DNA from: Rossellomorea aquimaris
GTDB lineage: Bacteria; Bacillota; Bacilli; Bacillales; Fictibacillaceae
DNA length: 64,000 nucleotides
Direction: 5' to 3'
Assembly: GCA_020524245.1 (NCBI GenBank)
Contig: JAIVLN010000006.1
Coordinates: forward strand, 1-64,000
Shown here: one piece after another, positions 51,401 through 60,973 of the stretch
How the letters are laid out: each line of letters begins with the position of its first letter
Position numbering within the stretch: the first letter of the stretch is position 1
Made by a program: the position numbers and the translations under genes
The notes under the pieces: generated by a model
The model's database searches: none
The model's input: the letters and a program-made list of their open reading frames with translations, nothing else
Told to the model about the DNA's origin: nothing

Positions 51401-52204
51401 CTATTTTTGCATATAGTGTTTTGGTAATTTCCATCTCGTTTTATCTGCATTAAAATCAGATACATTAATTGGATTTTCTGAAATCTCATCAGTAATTGTG
51501 CCATCTTTGAACCAATGAAAATGAAAATTAAAATAATTATTTATGTATTCCTTTTTACTTAGGAGGTCTATTAATTGTTTATTTGAGAATATAAGTGCTG
51601 TAAGAGTTTCTTTATTTATAAAAATAAAATAGTCGTACTGTTCAATGAATTTAGGGATGAACCCTTTATGTTGGGAGGAACTAATCTGATTATCAAATTG
51701 TTCATCATAACAATAGTCCTTTGAAATGCTAACTTTAACTTTTTCATAATGATTATCTCCATAAACTAAGGAGATAGTATGATAACTACTAGCGGCATAC
51801 AAAATCTCAGAATTTCCCTGCATTAATTTAGAAATTACATATTTTAAAGCCACTCTATAGGAACTATCTGTTGTTTTTTGCGATTTTTCTATTTTTGGAA
51901 TTTCACCTAAATCTAATTTAGTTTGTAATATATAGGAATTAGTGTTTTGAAGCATATCCAGAGTATGAGTTTTAAGCCTATAGGCATAGTCTTGGTCTTT
52001 ATTTAAATCTAGTAATTTAGAATAAACAATTGGACCTAAAGAAGTATCTCTTTCAATCCACTTATTAACTTCGTATAAAATTCTGCATGTTATTTGATAA
52101 TAATAGGTATTATCGTTTTTATCATAGTCTCTACTAAAAAGTTTCCAATAATCTTCTACTATCTTCTGCATTTCTTTATCATTAACACTTGACCATGTTT
52201 CCAT
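51401..52204 (-). CDS. Unknown protein coupled to the deaminase gene
   Basis: 267 residues, no signal peptide or membrane helix. The N-terminal 90 residues look helical (EMQKIVEDYWKLFSRDY); the C-terminal part alternates strands and helices (EQYDYFIFINKETLTALIFS, NYFNFHFHWFKDG). I recognise no domain. The ATG follows the deaminase stop with no gap, and GGAGGTG inside the deaminase 3' end is its ribosome binding site. That coupling suggests an immunity protein, antitoxin or co-effector of the deaminase. A+T rich. Confidence 0.75.
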   Translation of the reverse strand: METWSSVNDKEMQKIVEDYWKLFSRDYDKNDNTYYYQITCRILYEVNKWIERDTSLGPIVYSKLLDLNKDQDYAYRLKTHTLDMLQNTNSYILQTKLDLGEIPKIEKSQKTTDSSYRVALKYVISKLMQGNSEILYAASSYHTISLVYGDNHYEKVKVSISKDYCYDEQFDNQISSSQHKGFIPKFIEQYDYFIFINKETLTALIFSNKQLIDLLSKKEYINNYFNFHFHWFKDGTITDEISENPINVSDFNADKTRWKLPKHYMQK

Positions 52205-52831
52205 TTAATCCCCACCTCCGATTTTACATGTAAGTGAGTCTTCAAAATAATAAATTTGCATATCAATAAACGGAAATTCTTCAAGGAACTTTGCTATAAC
52301 ATGATCACAACTTAAACAGGGCTCTAAATAAGAGAATAAGTGCAAAACAGCATCTGTGTTTTTATTAAATCTATCGCTAAGTTCCTCAAGTAAGATAGCC
52401 TCTGTATCAGTATGTCTTAACCACGCTCCTCCCGGTTTTCCAAATCCTAAAAAATCGGGGTAAGGAGTTATAATATTTCTTGGACTCCCTACTTTTAAAT
52501 TAGTATCATACTTTCTTTTACCATCAGGTTTAGATACAACAAAATATTTTTTTAAGGGAGAGTTTGGATCAGTTATTTTACTATATGCTATTAAACTATC
52601 CTCATTTTTCGGTGATAAATATGTGGAATTGTAAATATTATTACGAACAGAATAATGAACATATGCATAATTTGGAATATTATCATTAAGTGCCTTCAAT
52701 ATTGAATTACCTTCTTTAAAATTAAAAAGTCCTTCATATTCTGATTTTGTTTTAACTTTATATAACTTGTTAATTGCGCGTTTCATATAATGATGATTTT
52801 CATTAACTTTAAATCTTAAACTCCCACCCAT
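52205..52831 (-). CDS. Nucleic-acid deaminase-fold protein (toxin-deaminase-like)
   Basis: 208 residues. The zinc deaminase signature is visible: LRHTDTEAILLEEL (His140, Asp142, Glu144) and LEPCLSCDHVIAKF (Pro171, Cys172, Cys175). The DTE...LE and PCxSC...F..FP pattern resembles the BURPS668_1122-type toxin deaminases found at the C-termini of polymorphic toxins. Here the domain stands alone, without secretion or PAAR/RHS domains. The expected reaction is cytosine deamination in DNA or RNA. GGAGGGTATTTTT precedes the ATG. Zinc ligand identity (D or H at the first motif) needs checking. Confidence 0.75.
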   Translation of the reverse strand: MGGSLRFKVNENHHYMKRAINKLYKVKTKSEYEGLFNFKEGNSILKALNDNIPNYAYVHYSVRNNIYNSTYLSPKNEDSLIAYSKITDPNSPLKKYFVVSKPDGKRKYDTNLKVGSPRNIITPYPDFLGFGKPGGAWLRHTDTEAILLEELSDRFNKNTDAVLHLFSYLEPCLSCDHVIAKFLEEFPFIDMQIYYFEDSLTCKIGGGD

Positions 52832-53145
52832 AAAAATACCCTCCTACTACCTACTAATAAATCTAATCTTAGTTTTATATCCAATTTTAATAGGGTTTTG
52901 TCATATAATATCATTTTTTGGTAATTTTGTTTATTTATTGGAAGGTTGATTGAGAATAATTTTAAGTACCCGACAATCCTAAATATAAACTTACAAATTT
53001 GAAAGATAATAAAAGTTAATCCCTAAAATATAATAATTTCTCTAGCAAATCTCCAAGTCGAAATTTGCTAGAGAAATTCAAAAGAAAAAGGAGGGAAAAA
53101 GTGGAAATAAGAGAAGTTATTTAGAAATAAGTTAGGAGGGATTTA
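52832..53145. other. A+T-rich divergent intergenic region of the island
   Basis: Between the deaminase gene (minus) and the OLD gene (plus). No gene. It carries the perfect inverted repeat at 53035-53078 and the ribosome binding site AGGAGGG for the OLD gene at about 53132-53138. I found no clear SigA promoter for either side. Confidence 0.6.
53035..53078. repeat. Perfect 16-bp inverted repeat upstream of the OLD gene
   Basis: AATTTCTCTAGCAAAT (53035-53050) and ATTTGCTAGAGAAATT (53063-53078) are exact complements with a 12-base loop. No T tract follows on the plus strand. It could be an operator for a dimeric regulator, a leader RNA hairpin or a terminator for minus-strand transcription. Confidence 0.85.
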
Positions 53146-55038
53146 ATGAAGCTACATACATTAAGAATTGAGGGGCTTAGAAAACACATTGATACAGTTA
53201 TCACTTTTTCTGATGCAACTTTTCTTATTGGTGGAAATAACATAGGAAAGAGTACAGTTTTAAAAGCTCTAGAATGTCTATTGTCTGATACAAAAAAATT
53301 AACATCAGAGGAATTTTGTTCAGTATTGGACGAATCTACCCAGGAAAATCAACCAATTACTGATAAAGTTATTTTAACAGGTGAATTTAGAGATCTTCCA
53401 GAAGAAAGTAGATACTGGAAGGGTTTTAAAGGTCGAACGTTTAGATATGATAATACTGATTGTCCTGAAGAGTCTGGTATAAAGATGATCTATAAAAAGA
53501 CATATGAACCCGGCCAAAACTATAAAGTAGAAATGAAGCAATTTAAAAGGGAACTAATTGATGGTGCAAGCAATTGTAATACGTTAAATAAATTTATAGA
53601 AATTGGAGTTCCGGAACAAGTTATTGACGAAAGTTTTCCTGACCTTGACAAAGATAAGACATTTACTAAGTCTTCTACTATATATAAAACACTATTGGAA
53701 TTAGATGAATTATATACCATTGATGATTCAAGTGAAGAATGGTTTGAAAATCCAGGTGGAATTCCGGGAAATGTTTTATCCCGTTTACCTAAATTTTTAT
53801 TAATACCTGCTCAAGATAAGATAGATGAGTTGTCAGGGAATAGTGGTGCCCTAGTTAAAACTCTTACAAGTCTCTTTGATGATGTAAGAGAAAATTCTGC
53901 GAATTTCCAACAAGCACAGCATTTTTTAGGACTATTACAGAGAGAATTAAACCCTGATGATAACGAAACTGAATTTGGAAAAATGATGGATGAACTAAAT
54001 TCTATTCTTGGTGTAATTTTCCCGAGGACAAAACTTTTAGCTAGTGCAAATTTATCAGACCCTGATAAAGTTATAAAGCCTCAATTCGATATCCAGATGG
54101 GTAGTAATGTAAATACACCCATAGAAAATCAAGGTACAGGGGTAATTAGGTCTGCAGTATTTGCTATGTTAAGGTATAGAAGCATGAAGGAGAGTTCTAT
54201 TTCAACCAGACCATTAATTATTGGATTTGAGGAACCAGAGATTTATTTACATCCAAACGCAATCCATCAAATGAGAGATACGATTTATGATTTAGCTGGT
54301 GATGAACACAACCAAATTGTATGTACCACTCACTCACCATTTATGATTGATTTAAGTAGAAAATCTCAACAAGTGTTGAATACTCTTAACACGCTTTCAA
54401 CCGAGTTTCCTTTAAATGGTGGGACTATTGAAGTGGAAAAAATATACGCTCTTCCTTTTAACATCACAGATGCTTATAAGCAACTACAAACTCATGACAA
54501 AACCTATATCAAGATGATTGTAAAACTTGATGATTATATTTCTAAAGTATTCTTTGCCAAAAATGTATTAATTGTAGAAGGTGATACAGAGGATATTGTT
54601 TTAAAAGAGAGTATCGTGAGACTTCCAGATCTAGTTAAAGAAGATATTTTAAATAATTGGCAAATTATTAAGGCACGTGGTAAAGCTACAATCATTTCAC
54701 TTGTGAAATATTTGAAGGCAATGGGGATTCATCCTTATGTAATGCATGATAAAGATGAAGGTAATGAACATGCTGAAAAGTTTAATGAACCAATCAAAAG
54801 TGCAGTTGATGATGATTCAAGATTATTTATACTTGAAAATTGTATGGAAGATATATTAGGTTATAACGCACCAAGCTCAGAAAAACCATATAAAGCATAC
54901 CAATATATAAATATGCATTGGGATAATGATTGGGCAAAAGTTGAATCTAGTTGGAAGAAAATTATGGAAGTAATATTCCGGGAATCATTCTCACTTTTAG
55001 AAGCAACCGATACAACGAGGGAACATACTATTTCATAA
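53146..55038 (+). CDS. OLD-family ATP-dependent nuclease (ABC ATPase plus TOPRIM)
   Basis: 630 residues. N-terminal ABC-type ATPase: Walker A GGNNIGKST (29-37), signature-like NQGTGVIRSA (328-337), Walker B PLIIGFEEPEIYLHP (356-370) and the His switch TTHSP (394-398). C-terminal TOPRIM: VEGDTE (477-482), HDKDE (534-538) and a later acidic LENCMED (563-569). OLD nucleases (P2 Old, GajA of Gabija) cleave DNA in anti-phage defence. No UvrD-type GajB follows, so it is class 1-like. Divergent from the deaminase pair; A+T rich. Confidence 0.88.
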   Translation: MKLHTLRIEGLRKHIDTVITFSDATFLIGGNNIGKSTVLKALECLLSDTKKLTSEEFCSVLDESTQENQPITDKVILTGEFRDLPEESRYWKGFKGRTFRYDNTDCPEESGIKMIYKKTYEPGQNYKVEMKQFKRELIDGASNCNTLNKFIEIGVPEQVIDESFPDLDKDKTFTKSSTIYKTLLELDELYTIDDSSEEWFENPGGIPGNVLSRLPKFLLIPAQDKIDELSGNSGALVKTLTSLFDDVRENSANFQQAQHFLGLLQRELNPDDNETEFGKMMDELNSILGVIFPRTKLLASANLSDPDKVIKPQFDIQMGSNVNTPIENQGTGVIRSAVFAMLRYRSMKESSISTRPLIIGFEEPEIYLHPNAIHQMRDTIYDLAGDEHNQIVCTTHSPFMIDLSRKSQQVLNTLNTLSTEFPLNGGTIEVEKIYALPFNITDAYKQLQTHDKTYIKMIVKLDDYISKVFFAKNVLIVEGDTEDIVLKESIVRLPDLVKEDILNNWQIIKARGKATIISLVKYLKAMGIHPYVMHDKDEGNEHAEKFNEPIKSAVDDDSRLFILENCMEDILGYNAPSSEKPYKAYQYINMHWDNDWAKVESSWKKIMEVIFRESFSLLEATDTTREHTIS

Positions 55039-55076
55039 TTCTGTTAACGTTTTTACGAGAGTTTTTAGCACCAGTG

Positions 55077-55101
55077 AACTATAAAGTATGACTTTATAGT
55101 T
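55077..55101. repeat. Perfect 11-bp inverted repeat after the OLD gene
   Basis: AACTATAAAGT and ACTTTATAGTT separated by ATG. It has no T tract and lies about 40 bases after the OLD stop codon. Confidence 0.7.
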
Positions 55102-55159
55102 AATAAGAGACGAACCTCTAACCATAAGCGGAAATCAGCAGTTATGATAATAAAAAATA

Positions 55160-55209
55160 AAAAAAGCACCTTACCTCATGCCCTCAACGCATTTTGGTAA
55201 GGTGTTTTT
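55160..55209. terminator. Bidirectional terminator between the OLD gene and katG
   Basis: GCACCTTACC pairs with GGTAAGGTGT, flanked by an A tract on the left and a T tract on the right, so it serves both convergent genes. Confidence 0.88.
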
Positions 55210-55226
55210 CAGCTTTAATTTATTTC

Positions 55227-57467
<2,241 letters not shown>

Positions 57468-57500
57468 TTAGCAAGCTCCTCTCATTTATTAAAATTATTA

Positions 57501-57532
57501 TTATAATCAATGTTACATTATAATAATACTAA
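57501..57532 (-). promoter_or_regulatory. Tandem PerR-box-like sites upstream of katG
   Basis: TTATAATCAATGTTA (57501) and TTATAATAATACTAA (57518) each match the PerR/Fur-family consensus TTATAATNATTATAA at 11-12 of 14 positions, 17 bp apart, 34-65 bases from the katG start. PerR control of catalase is known in Bacillus. Confidence 0.5.
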
Positions 57533-57909
57533 AGAAGGAATCATTTGAAAAGAAAAATGTTTTTCGATTATCTATTATTATAGTAAAAATTTTCAGAAAA
57601 ATAAAATGATAGAGTTGGATTTTTATAGAAAATAAGCATTCTTTTTATCTTGACAAACTTTACATTAAATGGAAAAATAAAAAATACCATCACAAAGGTA
57701 CCTCTTTAAAGAAAGTCCGCCTTAACTCCTTCTCATTAATCCCTAAAAACACCCTTTGAACACCCAAAACCTTCACTCTAACCTTCATCCAGTTTTATTT
57801 CTTTCTATCAACCTATTCCAATACTTTTATTTAGAAGGGAGCAGTATATACTTTTGTAGTCTTTTTTTAGATTCATTTTTAAAAATTAAAATTTAAGGAG
57901 GATGTGCTT
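57533..57909. other. A+T-rich intergenic region
   Basis: No gene found in about 375 bp. Mostly T- and A-rich sequence; the ribosome binding site AAGGAGGATG at about 57895-57904 serves the gene at 57910. I see no clear promoter. Confidence 0.55.
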
Positions 57910-58230
57910 ATGGGGCACGATATTTATGGATTCAATAAAGCAGGAGATGATATTGCTTATGCTCGATTTAGTATGGGGAATCATAACGCTATTTTATTGT
58001 ATGGATTGCTGGAAGCGACAAAATATTATGCCGGAGTGAGTGGGTGTGGACGCAGTACAAATCTATCAAAACAGCACCTTGAAAAAGCGATGAAGAACTA
58101 TAAGGAATTATTTAATCATGATGGGTCTTCCACGCCAAATCATTGGGATCAAAAACAAATCCTCGAATTTATCCAACAATGTCTATCAACTGCGGTTCAA
58201 GAGGGCAGTGTAAAAGTCTATTTTGGCTAA
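57910..58230 (+). CDS. Conserved-looking small cytoplasmic protein, unknown
   Basis: 106 residues beginning MGHDIYGFNKAGDDIAYARF. No membrane segment. Two parts: a Tyr/Ala-rich N-terminus (NHNAILLYGLLEATKYYAG) and a helical C-terminus (KQILEFIQQCLSTAVQEG). ATG 57910 is well spaced from GGAGGA; an upstream GTG at 57904 is possible. Family not recognised by name, though the start pattern looks conserved. Confidence 0.65.
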   Translation: MGHDIYGFNKAGDDIAYARFSMGNHNAILLYGLLEATKYYAGVSGCGRSTNLSKQHLEKAMKNYKELFNHDGSSTPNHWDQKQILEFIQQCLSTAVQEGSVKVYFG

Positions 58231-58275
58231 AAAGAAAGTTCTTCTGCTTCATAATGAAGCAAAAGAACCGTCCCT
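58231..58275 (-). terminator. Hairpin terminator of the DUF4317 gene (repeat family)
   Basis: GTTCTTCTGCTTCAT (58238-58252) pairs with ATGAAGCAAAAGAAC (58254-58268), one mismatch. The T tract is on the minus strand, so it ends the DUF4317 gene. The sequence AGAACCGTCCC next to it recurs at 63511, where a similar hairpin ends another minus-strand gene. Confidence 0.8.
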
Positions 58276-58280
58276 TTGTT

Positions 58281-59444
58281 TCACTCCCCAAACGCTTCCG
58301 GCAACATCTTGAACCCTTCAATCTCTGCATCTTCTTCAATTTCAATCATGATGCATCGTTTCCCTTTGTAATTGACCTGTCTCACGTACTCCAAGTCTTG
58401 CGGGCTGATCGAGATGTTTGCGACTTTCGTCTGGATCTTGATTGACTTTGACTTGTATTTCGGTACGACGCTGCTTGCTTTCAGCTCGTACGATTCGTTA
58501 TCTGTGATTCTCTCGAAAGCAGCTTTCACTTTTTCTGAATCGACTTGTTCGCCACCACTTTGTTTAAAGACGCGCTCGACGTGCTTGTAATCGAGCTTCG
58601 GTTCTTCGTCCTCTTCGTTTTCCTCGACCATCGTGTTGATCTCCCGGTAAACGTTCGCGAGGGTAGATGGGTTGAGATGATCGCCCATGACATCCCGCAT
58701 TACTTCTTCAAACACTTCTTTGTCTTCTTTCGCCGTAATGGTATGTTCACTGTTCAACACTTCATCTATGAATCTATGATCCGGTTCATTCGCTTTTTTC
58801 GACGAGTAAAGAACATGGTTTACATCAGACGCTCCATTGGAGAAGCAAGGGAACAAGAATCCGGTCATCGGGGTGTCGAGGTCAATGACCGAGTCGACAT
58901 CAATGTTGTACTTGAATTCCTTCTCCACGTAATCGAACACCAACTCTTTTTTCGACTCCTGTGTTTTGTTGATGCTGCAAAGGATGAAGGGGTGGGAGTA
59001 CACCGCATCCCGTTCGCTTTCTTCCGCCTCGTCATTCCGCTTTTTCATCGGCTTCAAGTATTCAGCTTTAATGAAGGTGATGACGACGTCCTTTTCATAC
59101 GGATTGTCTTTGAGCATTTTCTCCGTCATGAGAAGCATTTGGTTCATCCAGTCCTCGACACCGTCACTCAACAACCCTTTATGTAAAATGAGCTGGCTAT
59201 CGGCCTCGCGTTTGAACTTCAATTCGAAGAGCTTTTCGTTCAACTGACCCGTCAGCAGTTTCTTAAAGTTCTTAATGAAAAGCTCCTGCTGGTCGCGATC
59301 GAGCATTTCGAACGGCTGACTTTGATAGTGATAAATGTCAGTCGTTTCCTTCATGATATATACGTTAAAGATGTCTGAGATTTTGAGTAAGTCATTGTCC
59401 ACTTTCAGTTGCCGGCGCAACCCGGCGATGTCTTTCTTATTCAT
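58281..59444 (-). CDS. DUF4317 family protein
   Basis: 387 residues, cytoplasmic, rich in Glu and Lys. It begins MNKKDIAGLRRQLKVDNDLL and has SDIFNVYIMKETTDIYHYQS, the usual start of DUF4317 proteins. AGGAGTG precedes the ATG by 8 bases. No known function. Confidence 0.85.
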   Translation of the reverse strand: MNKKDIAGLRRQLKVDNDLLKISDIFNVYIMKETTDIYHYQSQPFEMLDRDQQELFIKNFKKLLTGQLNEKLFELKFKREADSQLILHKGLLSDGVEDWMNQMLLMTEKMLKDNPYEKDVVITFIKAEYLKPMKKRNDEAEESERDAVYSHPFILCSINKTQESKKELVFDYVEKEFKYNIDVDSVIDLDTPMTGFLFPCFSNGASDVNHVLYSSKKANEPDHRFIDEVLNSEHTITAKEDKEVFEEVMRDVMGDHLNPSTLANVYREINTMVEENEEDEEPKLDYKHVERVFKQSGGEQVDSEKVKAAFERITDNESYELKASSVVPKYKSKSIKIQTKVANISISPQDLEYVRQVNYKGKRCIMIEIEEDAEIEGFKMLPEAFGE

Positions 59445-59568
59445 CGAGCGTACACTCCTATGCTGCTGAATTTCTTTAAAACGATTCTTTTATTTTAACA
59501 TAGGGGTAATAAGATGAAGAGATTCCTTGATATACTAAAGTTAAGAGTTTTGCGAGAGGTGGAAGGGG

Positions 59569-60150
59569 ATGAAGGAAATCCTTATTGACTATATGAAAAA
59601 GTTTGTCGATCTCGATGAGGCTGAATTAGAAAAAATTGCTGCCGATGTACCTGTTGAAACGTTTGAAAAGGGAACGATTTTGGTCCATCAAGGTGAGGTC
59701 CCGAAGCGATGTTTTTTCGTATTAAAAGGATGTGTGCGGCAGTACGCCGTCGATGAAAATGGAAAAGAGCATACGTTCAACTTTTTTACGGAACAGGAGA
59801 GTGTAACGATTTTCAACCAACATAGTTTGGAGAAAGCCTCGAAATATTCGCTGAGCTGCCTAGAGGACAGTGTGTTGGTCGTTGGGGACTTATCGATCGA
59901 ACAGGATATGTTCGATACACATCCCGTTCTCGAAAGTATGATCCGTAAAATGGTGGAAGCAAACATGGGGGAGATGCACGATGAATTCACTACATTTGTC
60001 GCCTCTAAACCGGAAGATCGTTATAAAGCACTGAAGGAAAAGAAACCTGATCTCATTAGGAGAGTGCCCCAGCATCAGTTAGCGAGTTATTTGGGAATCA
60101 CCCCTGAATCGTTAAGCCGTATAAAAAAGCGAGCAGAGAAAGTAGATTAA
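59569..60150 (+). CDS. Crp/Fnr-family transcription regulator
   Basis: 193 residues. A cyclic-nucleotide-binding-like N-terminal beta-roll (about 15-130; ILVHQGEVPKRCFFVLKGCV) and a C-terminal HTH, QHQLASYLGITPESLSRIKK. The recognition helix reads ESLSR, the ExxSR pattern that in FNR contacts TTGA half-sites. No N-terminal iron-sulfur cysteine cluster is visible, so it is probably not an oxygen sensor of the FNR type. Its 3' end overlaps the convergent DUF4386 gene by 4 bases, and a TTGA-N6-TCAA site lies at 60880. Confidence 0.88.
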   Translation: MKEILIDYMKKFVDLDEAELEKIAADVPVETFEKGTILVHQGEVPKRCFFVLKGCVRQYAVDENGKEHTFNFFTEQESVTIFNQHSLEKASKYSLSCLEDSVLVVGDLSIEQDMFDTHPVLESMIRKMVEANMGEMHDEFTTFVASKPEDRYKALKEKKPDLIRRVPQHQLASYLGITPESLSRIKKRAEKVD

Positions 60151-60824
60151 TCCGTGAGTTTTTTGCCTTTGATGAGGAGCCATATGCCAAAACCGAGTTC
60201 ACCGACAAACATCGGAATGCTTAAAATGGCTTCCAACAGATTTGTAGTGCTCTCCAATTGTGGAAAGAAACTGTGTAACAGATGCACGGCTGTATAGCTG
60301 ATGCCAGCTGCTACTAATAAATAGCTGAGTATTTTCGGGATTTGAACGGATTTTAGAGCGACATAACCGACAGCCAATAGGTGCAGTCCGAACACAATTA
60401 ATCCAATAGACCAGATGGACTCAAATGCTTGGATGTGGGTCATGACTTGAGTTTGCATCAAGTCTGCAGAATCAAGGATGATGTTTCGAGCGATGACTAA
60501 ATGCGAAACAGCAATCGCTAAGATGGCTGTATAAATCAAGCGAAGCCATGCGGCTAAGAGCGAGTATGCTCGGTGGACAGGCTTCAAGACTACATAAAAA
60601 GCCCAGGATACAATGATGTCCAGAAGGATGATTACAACCCATCCGAGTATTCCGAAAGTAAATAATGGGATGGATTCCTGGATGTTCGTTAAGGTTGTGG
60701 TAGGTTCGCCGTTGATCACCAATGATGAGTGGACATACCCATATGAGAAAAATGCCGCAATGGCCATTAAGATTAAAGATATACCAGCAATCATCGGTGC
60801 TTTAACTGATTTGATTTCTTTCAA
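60147..60824 (-). CDS. DUF4386 membrane protein
   Basis: 225 residues with six hydrophobic helices. The IAGISLILMAIAAFFSYGYV opening and the LRLIYTAILAIAVSHLV segment fit DUF4386. Start by TTG 60824 (8 bases after GGGGG) or TTG 60830. Divergent from the ABC transporter, with an FNR-like palindrome between them. Function unknown. Confidence 0.75.
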   Translation of the reverse strand: MKEIKSVKAPMIAGISLILMAIAAFFSYGYVHSSLVINGEPTTTLTNIQESIPLFTFGILGWVVIILLDIIVSWAFYVVLKPVHRAYSLLAAWLRLIYTAILAIAVSHLVIARNIILDSADLMQTQVMTHIQAFESIWSIGLIVFGLHLLAVGYVALKSVQIPKILSYLLVAAGISYTAVHLLHSFFPQLESTTNLLEAILSIPMFVGELGFGIWLLIKGKKLTD

Positions 60825-60879
60825 TTTCAAAACCCCCTTTAAGTTAATTTAATCGTAATACGGTTCATGAAAGAGTTCA

Positions 60880-60893
60880 TTGACTTAAATCAA
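60880..60893. promoter_or_regulatory. FNR/CRP-like operator
   Basis: TTGACTTAAATCAA is a 14-bp near-perfect palindrome of the TTGA-N6-TCAA type used by FNR-class regulators. It lies 56 bases before the DUF4386 start and 81 before the ABC gene start. The adjacent Crp/Fnr gene encodes the matching recognition helix. Confidence 0.6.
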
Positions 60894-60973
60894 GATTCCT
60901 TAAAATGTATTGAAATGATGAAGCGAAAGAACAGTGACTAATCACTTGGTGTGTTTGAGGAAGGAAGATGTGG

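Noticed and set aside
50672..55226. Transposase, integrase or att-site direct repeats bounding the island
   Set aside because: None visible by reading; the boundaries are marked only by terminators and a change in base composition.
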